Below, in pieces: positions 35,526 through 45,088 of a stretch of 64,000 bases of DNA; position 1 is the stretch's first letter; the number at the start of each line of letters is the position of its first letter. The translations under genes and the position numbers were made by a program. The notes below the pieces were generated by a model, which saw only the letters and a list, made by a program, of their open reading frames with translations, searched no databases and was not told the DNA's origin. Source of the stretch: Pseudomonas bharatica CSV86 (GTDB taxonomy: Bacteria; Pseudomonadota; Gammaproteobacteria; Pseudomonadales; Pseudomonadaceae); the NCBI RefSeq assembly GCF_000319305.2, contig NZ_AMWJ02000001.1, positions 620,001 to 684,000 on the forward strand, given 5' to 3'.

Positions 35526-37217
35526 ATGCAGGACGCCAGTATTTCCTCCGCCCCGTTGCTGGGCATTGACCTCGGTACCACCAACAGCCTGATTGCCGTC
35601 TGGCAGGAAGGTCGTGCCCAACTCATTCCCAACGCCCTCGGCGAGGTGCTGACCCCGTCGGCGGTCAGTGTCGACGAAGACGGCAGCATCCTGGTCGGCC
35701 GCGCCGCCCGTTCGCGCCTGACTACCCACCCCGAGCGCAGCGCCGCAGCGTTCAAGCGTTTCATGGGCAGCGACAAGCGCTTCGAGCTGGGCGGCCAGTC
35801 GTTCAGCCCGGAAGAGCTCTCGGCCCTGGTGCTGGGCGCGCTGAAACAGGACGCCGAAGCCTTCCTCGGCGTCCCGGTCAACGAGGCCGTCATCTCCGTT
35901 CCGGCCTATTTCAGCGATGAGCAGCGCAAACGCACGGTTTTCGCCGCCGAGCTGGCGGGCCTCAAGGTGCAGCGCCTGATCAACGAACCGACCGCCGCGG
36001 CCATGGCCTACGGCCTGCACGAGCAGAAGTTCGAACGCACGCTGATCTTCGACCTGGGCGGCGGCACCTTTGACGTCACCGTGCTGGAGTATTCCCTGCC
36101 GCTGATCGAGGTGCATGCCTCCACCGGCGACAACTTCCTCGGTGGCGAAGATTTCACTGCCGCCTTGCTGCAGGCCTGCCTGAAGGACTGGCAGCTCGAT
36201 ATCGCGAAGATCGAGCCCCAGGCCCTGGCCACCCTGTGCGATGCCCTTGAACAGCTCAAGTGCCGCCTGGCCCAAGGCCCGCAGTCACTGAGCTGGAAAG
36301 GCGCGGGCGAGCTGCGCGAATGGCGACTGGACGAAAGCCGTGCCCAGTCGATCTGGGAACCACTGCTGGCGCGCCTGCGCGCACCGATCGAGCAGGCCTT
36401 GCGTGATGCCCGCCTGAGCCCGCGGGACCTCGACAGCCTGGTGCTGGTCGGTGGTGCCACGCGCATGCCGGCGGTGCAGCAGATGGTTGCCACGTTATTC
36501 GGGCGCCTGCCGTACCGGCACCTCGACCCGGATACCATCGTCGCCCTCGGCGCTGCCAGCCAGGCAGCCTGCAAGGCGCGGGACGCGGCCATCGAGGAGC
36601 TGATCCTGACCGACGTGTGCCCCTATACCCTGGGTATCTCGACCACCCGTGGCGAGGATGTGCGCGGCGCCTTCTCGCCGATCATCGAGCGCAATACGGT
36701 GATCCCCACCTCAAAGGTACAGCGCTTCTACAGCACCCACCCCGAGCAGAAGGTGATCCGCATCGAGGTGTACCAGGGTGAGCGTCCGTGGGTGCGCGAC
36801 AACATCTTCATCGATGCCTTCGAGGTGCAGTTGCCCCAGGTCGGGCGCCAGCAGGACCTCGACGTGCGCTTCAGCTATGACATCAACGGCTTGCTGGAAG
36901 TGGACGTGACGTTGCTGGAAACCGGCGAGCGCCACAGCCACAGTATCGACCGCAGCCCCACCGGGCTCGACGAGCAGGCCCGGGCCAACAGCCGCGCGCG
37001 CCTCGCCGCATTGAAGATCCACCCCCGCGACACCTTGCCCAACCGCGCCCTCACGGCCCGTCTTGAGCGGGCCTGGATGCACAGCCTGGGCGAGGAGCGC
37101 GAGCGTATCGGCGCCTGGCTGGACGAGTTCAATGCGGTACTCGCCAGCCAGCGCGGCGAAGAGATCACCAGCCGTCGCCAGGCTCTAACACGCTTGCTGG
37201 ACGAGCTCGGCGCTTAG
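35526..37217 (+). CDS. hscC: Hsp70-family chaperone HscC
   Basis: A specialised, short Hsp70. The 563-residue protein has the ATPase domain motifs GIDLGTTNS (13-21), [26 protein letters not shown] and [14 protein letters not shown], then a substrate-binding domain ([35 protein letters not shown]). It is about 75 residues shorter than DnaK, with a reduced lid. ATG 35526 gives the family N-terminus; the in-frame extension to 35493 is unnecessary. It is convergent with the J-domain gene and overlaps it by 53 bases. In E. coli HscC pairs with DjlC and lies near ybeU, the same trio as here. Confidence 0.93.
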   Translation: MQDASISSAPLLGIDLGTTNSLIAVWQEGRAQLIPNALGEVLTPSAVSVDEDGSILVGRAARSRLTTHPERSAAAFKRFMGSDKRFELGGQSFSPEELSALVLGALKQDAEAFLGVPVNEAVISVPAYFSDEQRKRTVFAAELAGLKVQRLINEPTAAAMAYGLHEQKFERTLIFDLGGGTFDVTVLEYSLPLIEVHASTGDNFLGGEDFTAALLQACLKDWQLDIAKIEPQALATLCDALEQLKCRLAQGPQSLSWKGAGELREWRLDESRAQSIWEPLLARLRAPIEQALRDARLSPRDLDSLVLVGGATRMPAVQQMVATLFGRLPYRHLDPDTIVALGAASQAACKARDAAIEELILTDVCPYTLGISTTRGEDVRGAFSPIIERNTVIPTSKVQRFYSTHPEQKVIRIEVYQGERPWVRDNIFIDAFEVQLPQVGRQQDLDVRFSYDINGLLEVDVTLLETGERHSHSIDRSPTGLDEQARANSRARLAALKIHPRDTLPNRALTARLERAWMHSLGEERERIGAWLDEFNAVLASQRGEEITSRRQALTRLLDELGA

Positions 37218-39867
37218 GTTTCAACTGGCGCAGCAGCGCTTGCAGACCACCGGTCGGCGCTGCCTGTCCGTCGCCCGGCCGCCCGAAGCGGTTGGGCAGG
37301 ACATCGCTGGGCAGCACCAGCAACGCCAGCATGTACAGCGGGATCAGCACCGGGAAGATCACCATGGCAATCCACAGCCACAGTGGCTGTTCGCGGTCCC
37401 GCAGGCGGCGTACCCAGGTGCCCAGCCCGGCGCCGATGAAGAACAGCGCGGCAAGCACATGCAGCTCGCTGGGCATCCAAGCAATGCTCGCCAGCAGTCC
37501 GGCGCAGAGCCCCATCATCAGGCCATAGCTGCGCCGGCCCAGGCGCCGGTCGATACGCCAGAACTGCCAGGGCGCGACAGCGGCAACCGGGGTCTTGAGC
37601 GCCATCAGGCGCTCGGCCAGCGCCAGCACCGCCGTCAGCGCCAGGCGCAGGCCGTTGCCGTTGGCCGGGTCATCCTTGCTCATCTGCAAGGTCGCCAAGG
37701 CGCGGGACGCCGGCCAGGCACTGTCCACGGCGGCCATTTTCTCCAGGGCATCCAGGGCCAGGTAGAAGGCATCGCTGTCGATGCCCTGGCGCTCCAGGAC
37801 CTTGCGCGCTGGCCGCTGGATCTTGCGCTTGGGCAGGTACTGGCGGAATTTCTCGCACCACGGGTCGTCGTCGGCCACGCTCTTCATCTGTTCGAGCAGG
37901 TAGCCACGATCCTCATCGCTGAGCTCCGGGTCGAGGAACAGGGCGCCGAGGAACAGGGTCATGCTGTAGCGGTCGCCGGCGAAGGCTTCACGGTCATTGG
38001 CGAAGGTCTTGATCAGCAGCGCCGGGCGCGGCAGGTGTTCGCCGGCCATCACGCTGTCGAGCGTGCAGAGTTCATCGGCGAGCAGTGCCTGGACCGGGTT
38101 GGCGTGGTCGAGCTGGCTCAGCAGCGCTTCGACCGGCGTCCCTGACGCCAGCCATTGCCCGAGCAGATCGCGGGTTGCGGCAAACGGATGCCCGGCCGGG
38201 TAGTCGAGGTTGCGCAGCATCGACGGGCTGATCAGGCCCAGCCAGCGTTCGGGTTTTTCCAGCAGGGCGAGGATGAACAGGCCCTGTGCATGCCAGGTCC
38301 AGGCTGGCGCCATGTCGTCTTCCGGCGGCAGTTCCAGGCCACGCTTGGCCAGCCGTGCTTGGTGGTCCAGGGCGAAAGGGCGGGGATACATCTGCCGCGG
38401 GGCGAACTGCTCGAAGACCCGGTACAGCGCGCGCTGGTCGAAGGCGCGCATGTGTCGCAGCCAGTTGCGGCAGGCGAGGGGGCCGAATTCCTTGCCGAGC
38501 GGGCGCGGAAAGTCCGGATAGCGTTCCTCGCTGGCGAGATAGCCGCCCAAGGCCAGGGGCACCGGCGCCTCGGCCAGCCAGCGCAGGCGTTGTGCGGCCT
38601 GGCGGCGGAATTCCCTGAGCACCAGTTCCTCGTACAGGTCGGTGCTGACGGGTGCTTCGCTGATTTCCCGCAGCAGCCTCTCGTTACCTCGGGACAGGCC
38701 CCAGGCATAACGGTAAAGGCGTTGCAGCGCGGGTTGCGGGTGGTCGTCGAGCAGCAAGGCCAGCAAGTTTGTTTCGCACTCGTCGTCGAGGCGCCAATTG
38801 ACGAACGCGGCGGCTAAACCGTCCGGTTCCGTGCGCCTGGCGATGTACCAGCGCGACAGCGTCTCCGGCGACTGGGCGAAGCTGCCGAACAGCTGGCCCT
38901 GTTCCTCCAGGCCTTGCGGCCAGGCATCGACGTCCTGCTGACGATCGAAGGCCTGGATCAACAGTGGCACGAACTGCGGTTGCTGCCCATGGCACAGCTC
39001 GATCAGCCGGCGGGGAGCCTGTGGATGGTGGAACTGCCAATGCAGCATTGCCCAACTGCTGAGCGCCTCGGGAATCCGTTCCAGGATGGTCGCGTGCTGC
39101 GCCAGGAGGAACAGCAGATCGATATTCTCCGGATCGGCAGCCTGCTGCCCGGCGCAGCGCTCATACAGGCTCGGGCTGGGTACTTCAGCGATGGCGAACT
39201 GCACCATCAGGCGCTGGATCAGCGCATCATCCGCCGGCAACGGCAGGCAGGTATGCAGGTTGGCGAAGCTGGCGTATTCGAACAGCGGACGCTGGTGGAA
39301 CAGGTACTCGAGGGAGTTGAGGTACCACAGGGTTTCCTGCTGGGCGATCGCTGACCACTGGCCCATCAGGCCGGTGGGGAAGGGGTCGGGTTGCTCCAGA
39401 TGATCAAGGAAGCCTTCGATCTCCCGTGCGGCCTCGAAGTCCAGGCGCAGCAACTGCTGCGACCAGGCCAGGCGCTTGGCGAGGATGCGCACGCACTCGC
39501 GGGAAATCATTCCGCAGCTGCGCACACCTTGCAGCAGCGACCAACTGACGTCCTCGAGGGTTTCCAGCGGCAATTGATCCAGTTGGCGGACGAAGGCCTG
39601 CCAGGCCGGCGGGTCGTAGCGCCGGGTGCTGTCTTCGAGCAAGGCGCGGAATTCGTCGAGGATGCCCGGCGCGGCTGCGGGCTCTTCGCGAGGCGTTTGT
39701 GGCTCCTCGCGGGCGTGGCGCAGGGCGCTTTCATAGGCTTCGCGCAGGGCCTGGAAACCTTCCGGATCGGTCTCCGGGTGATGTTCCGGCAGGCGTGCGC
39801 GGTAGGCGCCGCGAATGGTGTTCTGATCCTTGGTCGGTTCGATGCCAAGGCGGATCCAGCAGCTCAT
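37165..39867 (-). CDS. djlC: Membrane J-domain-like protein, HscC partner (DjlC/YbeV type)
   Basis: A 900-residue protein. The N-terminus (residues 1-55) is a J-like domain: [43 protein letters not shown], where the canonical HPD is replaced by HPETD. A long helical region rich in Trp and Leu repeats follows. Near the C-terminus come three or so membrane helices (about 775-865) and a basic tail. It likely recruits HscC to the membrane. It overlaps the DUF1266 gene by four bases (ATGA), and its last 53 bases overlap hscC in convergent orientation. Confidence 0.86.
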   Translation of the reverse strand: MSCWIRLGIEPTKDQNTIRGAYRARLPEHHPETDPEGFQALREAYESALRHAREEPQTPREEPAAAPGILDEFRALLEDSTRRYDPPAWQAFVRQLDQLPLETLEDVSWSLLQGVRSCGMISRECVRILAKRLAWSQQLLRLDFEAAREIEGFLDHLEQPDPFPTGLMGQWSAIAQQETLWYLNSLEYLFHQRPLFEYASFANLHTCLPLPADDALIQRLMVQFAIAEVPSPSLYERCAGQQAADPENIDLLFLLAQHATILERIPEALSSWAMLHWQFHHPQAPRRLIELCHGQQPQFVPLLIQAFDRQQDVDAWPQGLEEQGQLFGSFAQSPETLSRWYIARRTEPDGLAAAFVNWRLDDECETNLLALLLDDHPQPALQRLYRYAWGLSRGNERLLREISEAPVSTDLYEELVLREFRRQAAQRLRWLAEAPVPLALGGYLASEERYPDFPRPLGKEFGPLACRNWLRHMRAFDQRALYRVFEQFAPRQMYPRPFALDHQARLAKRGLELPPEDDMAPAWTWHAQGLFILALLEKPERWLGLISPSMLRNLDYPAGHPFAATRDLLGQWLASGTPVEALLSQLDHANPVQALLADELCTLDSVMAGEHLPRPALLIKTFANDREAFAGDRYSMTLFLGALFLDPELSDEDRGYLLEQMKSVADDDPWCEKFRQYLPKRKIQRPARKVLERQGIDSDAFYLALDALEKMAAVDSAWPASRALATLQMSKDDPANGNGLRLALTAVLALAERLMALKTPVAAVAPWQFWRIDRRLGRRSYGLMMGLCAGLLASIAWMPSELHVLAALFFIGAGLGTWVRRLRDREQPLWLWIAMVIFPVLIPLYMLALLVLPSDVLPNRFGRPGDGQAAPTGGLQALLRQLKPKRRARPASVLEPGDGW

Positions 39868-40559
39868 GACCAGTTACCCAAGTCGAGGGAGGCGGGTTGC
39901 TCCGGCAGGTTCAGCTCCAGGTGCCAGGGCAGGTCGACCAGCGGCGAGTCGGGGTCGTTGCTCAGGCTGGCAACGATGTGCTGGTTCCAGTGCTCGGAAC
40001 CCTGGCGCTCCAGTTGTCGGCTGAATTGCTCGTCGGGTAGGTCGGAGCAGGCCCACAGGCCGCGGCCGATCACATAACCCGAGACGTAGGACGACCAGCT
40101 GCCGTAGTAATGCCGTGCCCGGGCGGCCAGGCGCCCTTGCAGCCAGAGGCTTTCATCGAAGCTGATCCATTCGTTGCGCAGCCCGCAGCGCAGCAGGAAG
40201 CCCATGCGGCCCAGGTCCCAGGATCGGGTGCCGCCGAAGCCGCAATCGAGGAAGGTGCGCGCGGCGTAATCGTGGAGGATGCGCTCGCGCAGGCTCAACT
40301 GCTCCAGCAGCGTCTGCCACTCGCCGGGCAGTGCCCGCTGATAGCGCCAGTAGGCGGTATTGAGGTCGGTAGCGTGGCCGTTGTCGGCCATGCGCATGAC
40401 GATATCCAGCAACTGTTGGCGGGAGTCGACGTTCCACGACTCGCCCAGGTTGATCTTGCTTTCTTCGTCGTAATAGTACGGCGAGGTGTAGCTCGCGCCG
40501 TTGAGCGCGGCCATCGGCGCCGACAGGGCATAAAGCCAGCGCTGTTCGATTTCTTCCAT
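39864..40559 (-). CDS. DUF1266 protein (YbeU/YbeR type)
   Basis: A 231-residue cytoplasmic protein. WLYALSAPMAALNGASY, LGESWNVDSRQQLLDIVMRM and the late GRMGFLLRCGLRNEWIS ... ARHYYGSWSSYVSGYVIGRGLW follow the DUF1266 pattern of E. coli YbeU/YbeR, which lie beside djlC and hscC. Function unknown; a role as client or cofactor of the HscC-DjlC system is inferred from conserved linkage. ATG 40559 is the first start of the conserved part; its stop overlaps the djlC start. Confidence 0.83.
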   Translation of the reverse strand: MEEIEQRWLYALSAPMAALNGASYTSPYYYDEESKINLGESWNVDSRQQLLDIVMRMADNGHATDLNTAYWRYQRALPGEWQTLLEQLSLRERILHDYAARTFLDCGFGGTRSWDLGRMGFLLRCGLRNEWISFDESLWLQGRLAARARHYYGSWSSYVSGYVIGRGLWACSDLPDEQFSRQLERQGSEHWNQHIVASLSNDPDSPLVDLPWHLELNLPEQPASLDLGNWS

Positions 40560-40642
40560 GAAGCACTCCGGGGACGGGCAGGAGGCGAATTGTAACCAGG
40601 CGTTAGAGACTACGGCCATGTCTGTCGCGCTTTGGTGCGAGG

Positions 40643-40659
40643 CTCACCAGGACGGTGCA
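40643..40659. promoter_or_regulatory. Candidate NtrC enhancer site upstream of nasA
   Basis: CTCACC-AGGAC-GGTGCA matches the NtrC consensus TGCACC-N5-GGTGCA with two mismatches in the left half. It lies about 180 bases upstream of the sigma-54 promoter, an acceptable enhancer distance. A GGTGCG-like half site is adjacent at 40634. Confidence 0.55.
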
Positions 40660-40710
40660 GATTTACGCGGGCCCTTGGGGCCAGTCATGAAGCTTGTGTT
40701 CGCCACGGAC

Positions 40711-40800
40711 CCTGTGGGAGCTGGCTTGCCAGCGATAGGGCCAGACCTGAAAACATCGTTGCCCGAGCCGGCCTCATCGCTGGCAAGCCAGCTCCCACAG
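40711..40800. repeat. REPIN 5
   Basis: Inverted pair of the REP core GAGCTGGCTTGCCAGC with about 40 bases between arms, placed between the candidate NtrC site and the sigma-54 promoter of nasA. Confidence 0.93.
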
Positions 40801-40838
40801 TCGTCCGCGTTGCTCTGAGTGCCGGCTTGCGAACAATC

Positions 40839-40854
40839 TGGCGCGCCCCTTGCT
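40839..40854 (+). promoter_or_regulatory. Sigma-54 promoter of nasA
   Basis: TGGCGC-GCCCC-TTGCT matches the -24/-12 consensus TGGCAC-N5-TTGCW with one mismatch and exact spacing. The expected transcription start, near 40865, lies just before the leader hairpin. Confidence 0.8.
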
Positions 40855-40869
40855 TAACCCTGCCTATCA

Positions 40870-40960
40870 GGCAATCAACGTCGATTGCCCCATTCACGAC
40901 AAAGGCGCCGTGCTGCTCCCCTGTTCATTCAGGTCGAGCGGCAGGGCGCTTTTTTGTTTT
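40870..40960 (+). promoter_or_regulatory. Leader attenuator of nasA: hexaloop hairpin plus terminator (NasT/ANTAR type)
   Basis: GGCAATC-AACGTC-GATTGCC (40870-40889) is a 7-bp hairpin with a hexaloop having A at position 1 and G at position 4, as ANTAR proteins recognise. An imperfect terminator follows (GGCGCCGTGCTGCTC ... GAGCGGCAGGGCGC, then T6, to about 40960). NasT binding would favour read-through into nasA when nitrate is present. This assignment is inferred from structure and gene context. Confidence 0.75.
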
Positions 40961-40989
40961 TGCGCGGAAAAGGCAGGGGAGGCGGGATC

Positions 40990-43900
40990 ATGACCAGCAC
41001 GACGGTGCGCAGTGTCTGTCCATATTGCGGTGTCGGATGCGGCATCGTCATGAGCGTGACCGATAACCAGGTCACCCGGGTCAGCGGAGACAAGCAGCAC
41101 CCGAGCAATCTCGGCCGGTTGTGCACCAAGGGCCTGACCTGCCACCAACCGCTGCGCGAGTCCGGACGCATGGAATGGGCCTGGCTGCGCGACCAGCGCC
41201 AGCGCGATCCGGTGCGTCTCGGTATCGACCAGGCCATCGGGCAGACCGCGCGGCGCCTGCGCGCCATCATCGATACCCACGGCCCCGACGCCGTCGCGCT
41301 GTACGTCTCGGGGCAGATGTCCCTGGAAGCCCAGTACCTCGCCAACAAGCTGGTCAAGGGTTACATCCGCAGCCGCCATATCGAATCCAATTCGCGCCTG
41401 TGCATGGCCAGTGCCGGGAGTGGCTACAAGCTGTCCCTGGGCGCCGACGGACCGCCGGGCAGCTACGAGGATTTCGACCGGGCCGAGGTCTTTCTGGTGA
41501 TCGGCGCCAATATGGCCGATTGTCACCCGATTCTCTTCCTGCGCCTGCTCGACCGGCTCAAAGCGGGTGCACGCCTGATCGTGGTCGATCCGCGGCGCAG
41601 TGCCAGCGCCGACAAGGCCGACCTGTTCCTCCAGGTTCGTCCCGGCACCGACCTGGCATTGCTCAACGGCCTGCTGCACCTGCTGCTGGAAAACGGCCAT
41701 ACCGACAATGCGTTCATCGAGCGCTACACCGAAGGCTGGGAAGAAATGCCGGCCTTTCTCGCCGACTACGCACCCGCCCGTGTTGCGCAGATCACTGGCC
41801 TGGCCGAGGCCGATATCCGCCAGGCGGCGGCCCTGATCGGCGGTGCGAAAGACTGGATGAGCTGCTGGACCATGGGCCTGAACCAGAGCATCCATGGCAC
41901 CTGGCACAGCAACGCCGTGTGCAACCTGCACCTGGCCACCGGCGCCATTTGCCGCCCGGGGAGCGGCCCTTCTCCCTCACCGGTCAGCCCAACGCCATGG
42001 GCGGACGGGAAATGGGCTACATGGGCCCGGGCCTGCCGGGGCAACGTTCGGCGCTGGTCGAAGCCGATCGCCGGTTCATCGAGGCGCTTTGGCGCATCCC
42101 CGCCGGCAGCCTGCGTGCCGAGGCGGGCGAAGGCACCGTCGATCTGTTCCGGCAGATGGCAGCGGGGCAGGTCAAGGCCTGCTGGATCATCTGCAGCAAC
42201 CCGGTGGCCAGCGTCGCCAACCGCCAGACGGTGATCGACGGGCTACAAGCGGCGGAACTGGTCATCAGCCAGGACGCCTTCCTCGACACGGAAACCAACC
42301 GCTACGCCGATATCCTCCTGCCGGCCGCCCTGTGGGCCGAATCCGAAGGGGTGATGATCAATTCCGAGCGCAACCTGACCCTTGCCGCCAAGGCGGTCGA
42401 TGCGCCGGGCGACAGCCTGGCGGACTGGCAGATCATTGCCCGGGTAGCCTGTGCCATGGGCTATGAGGAAGGTTTCAGCTACACCAGCGCCGAGCAGGTC
42501 TTCGACGAAATCCGCCAGGCCTGGAACCCGGCCACTGGCTACGACCTGCGCGGTCTGGACTACCCGAAACTGCGCGCAGGGCCGCAACAGTGGCCGTTCG
42601 AGCCGGGGCGCGCGACCTCCCGCAGCCCGCTGCGCTACCTGAATGACGGCCTGAGCCAGGCCCTGCGGGAAAACGCAGCGGGTGAGCGCCCGGCAATCAG
42701 CTTCCCCACCGCGTCGGGCAAGGCACGTTTCTTCGCTCGTCCCTGGTTGCCGCCTGCCGAATTGCCGGATGAATCCTATCCGCTGGTGCTCAATACCGGA
42801 CGTGTGCAGCACCAGTGGCACACCCTTACCAAGACCGGCAAGGTTGCCAGCCTCAACAGGCTGGATCCGGGGCCCTTCGTTGAAATCCACCCGGCCGACG
42901 CAGCCGATCTCGGAATCATCGACAAGGACCAGGTACAGATTCGCTCCCGTCGTGGCCTGGCGGTGCTGCCGGCGCGGATCACTACCCGGGTGATGCCGGG
43001 CAACTGCTTTGCGCCGTTTCACTGGAACGATCTGTATGGTGAGCAACTGGCAATCAATGCACTGACTTGCGATGCGGTCGATCCGCTTTCCCTGCAGCCG
43101 GCCTTCAAGCACTGCGCCGTAGCCCTGACCCGGGTCGCTGGCGAGCGGATAGATGCCCTGGAGCTGCAACCCGCCGTCACCGAGCCCCCTGACGACCGCC
43201 AGCGTCATTTGGTGCTTTGGGCCTCGCAGACCGGCAACAGCCAGACCCTGGCCGAGCGTTGCGCCAGGCATTTGCGGGCGGCTGGCCTGGCGGTGCAACT
43301 GGAATGCATGGATGCCGCCCGGCCGGAGCAGGTCGGTGCGGCCGCCAGCCTGCTGTTGATCGCCAGCACCTTCGGCGATGGCGAGGCGCCGGACAGCGGC
43401 GTGGCGTTCTGGCAGGCGCTGCAAGGCGAAACCGGGGATTGGACCAGGCGGCCCTACGCGGTGCTGGCGCTGGGTGATTCCAGCTACGACCGGTTCTGTG
43501 GCTTCGGGCGCAAGCTGGACCAGCGCCTGGCCGAGCTGGGCGGCCAGCGCATGCTGGAACGGGTGGACTGCGAGCCGGAGTTCGACGAGCCTTTTGCCGC
43601 GTGGCTGGCGGCGCTGACGGCCACGCTGGCGCATGGGCAAGCACCGCTGGCGGTCGTCGAGAGCGAGACACCGGTGGTCGGCAAGTACAACCCCGTGCCT
43701 GCTCGCCTGCTGGACAACCGCCTGCTCAGCGGGCCGGGTGCCAGCAAGGAAACCCGGCAGATCGTCTTCGACCTGGGCGACAGTGGGCTGAGCTACCAGG
43801 CCGGCGATGCCCTCGGTGTGTGGCCGCGCAACTGCCCGGAACTGGTGGATGAATTCCTGCGGCGCACCGGCCTCGATGGTGACGCCCAAGTCGATTGCAA

Positions 43901-44741
43901 AGGCCGGATGCCGCTGGCCACTGCGCTGGCCGAACGACTGGACATCACCCGCATCACCCCGCGGATCCTGCAGAAGGTCACCGGCCTGCCCACGGACAAG
44001 GCTGCGCTCGATGACTGGCTATGGGGGCGGCAACTGGTGGACCTGCTGGCCGAGTTTCCCCTGGCGCTTTCCCTGGACGAGTGGCTGGCGCTGCTCAGGC
44101 CCTTGCAGCCGCGCCTGTACTCGATCAGTTCCAGCCCGAGGCGGCATCCGACGCAGGTACACCTGACGATGTCCACCGTACGCTACGGGCAGCGCAAGGG
44201 CGTGTGTTCGAGTTTCCTCGCCGACCGCGCACAGGGCCTGCACGTCGACATCTTCCCGCAACCGACGGCCAGCTTCCGTTTGCCGGATAACGACGAGCTG
44301 CCGGTGATCATGGTCGGGCCGGGCACCGGCGTCGCGCCGTTTCGTGCTTTTCTCCAGGACCGCGAAGCGCGGCAGGCGCGCGGGCGAAACTGGCTGTTCT
44401 TTGGCGAGCAGCACCAGGCGTGCGATTTCTACTACTGGGATGAACTGCTGGCCTGGTGCGAGTCCGGCTTGCTGACCCGGCTGGACACGGCGTTCTCCCG
44501 TGACCAGGAACGGAAGATCTACGTGCAGCAGCGCATGCAGGAGCAGGGTGCGGAGTTGTGGCGCTGGTTGCAGGAGGGGGCGTTCTTCTACGTGTGCGGC
44601 GATGCTTCGCGGATGGCCAGGGATGTGGATGCGGCGTTGAAGGCGGTGGTAGCGGAGCATGGCGGGATGAGTGTCGATGAGGCTGCCGCGTATGTGGCGC
44701 AGATGGGGAAGGACAAGCGGTATCTGCGGGATGTGTATTGA
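40990..44741 (+). CDS. nasA: Assimilatory nitrate reductase with fused flavoprotein reductase module, frameshifted here
   Basis: Reduces nitrate to nitrite for nitrogen assimilation. From ATG 40990: an N-terminal 4Fe-4S site ([11 protein letters not shown] ... GRLCTKG) and a molybdopterin domain to about residue 730. Then comes a flavodoxin-like domain ([17 protein letters not shown], about 740-870) and a sulfite-reductase-like FAD/NAD(P) module ([35 protein letters not shown]). The frame breaks at 41970-41971: one T appears lost from CCCTTTCTCC, and adding it restores [20 protein letters not shown]. The product would be about 1250 residues and draw electrons from NAD(P)H itself. Expression appears to need sigma-54 and NasT. 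Confidence 0.9.
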
Positions 44742-44747
44742 TCTCTC

Positions 44748-44809
44748 GGCCCCCATCGCCGGCAAGCCAGCTCCCACACTGTGGGAGCTGGCTTGCCAGC
44801 GATGGGGCC
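44748..44809. repeat. REPIN 6, compact
   Basis: Inverted pair of REP cores separated by only about four bases; the left arm has one change (CGCCGGCAAG). It lies seven bases after the nasA stop codon. Confidence 0.92.
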
Positions 44810-44850
44810 ATAAAAGTCACTAAAGAAACATGCTCCAAAACGGTGACTCC

Positions 44851-44867
44851 CGCACCAGCATGGTTCA
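44851..44867. promoter_or_regulatory. Candidate NtrC site upstream of nirB
   Basis: CGCACC-AGCAT-GGTTCA matches TGCACC-N5-GGTGCA at ten of twelve fixed positions and lies about 55 bases before the -24 element of the nirB promoter. Confidence 0.55.
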
Positions 44868-44921
44868 GAAAATTCACCCGCTAAACCCTGAAATCCCCGG
44901 AAATCAGGCCCTGCCAGCACT

Positions 44922-44937
44922 TGGCACAGTCCCTGCT
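44922..44937 (+). promoter_or_regulatory. Sigma-54 promoter of nirBD
   Basis: TGGCAC-AGTCC-CTGCT has the exact -24 element and a -12 element CTGC with correct spacing. Transcription should start near 44948. Confidence 0.85.
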
Positions 44938-44960
44938 TTTACCTTGTTACAACGTCCTGG

Positions 44961-45047
44961 GTGGTCAACGTCGATCACCGCACCGGACCACAACGATCAA
45001 GACCAGGCAAAGGCGCCTGGAGCTTCGGCTCCAGGCGCCTTTTTTTG
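44961..45047 (+). promoter_or_regulatory. Leader attenuator of nirB: hexaloop hairpin plus terminator (NasT/ANTAR type)
   Basis: GTGGTC-AACGTC-GATCAC (44961-44978) carries the same AACGTC hexaloop as the nasA leader. It is followed by a very strong terminator: AGGCGCCTGGAGC, TTCG tetraloop, GCTCCAGGCGCCT and T8 (45011-45047), which ends about 40 bases before the nirB start. Without an antiterminator nearly all transcripts should stop here. Confidence 0.85.
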
Positions 45048-45088
45048 TGTTTTTTCCGGGGCACGCCCCGCACCGTGAGGAACCGCGC

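Noticed and set aside
35086..35569. Open frames crossing the tRNA-Val and tRNA-Asp genes
   Set aside because: Both tRNAs fold perfectly with encoded CCA; the frames are chance read-through of structured RNA genes.
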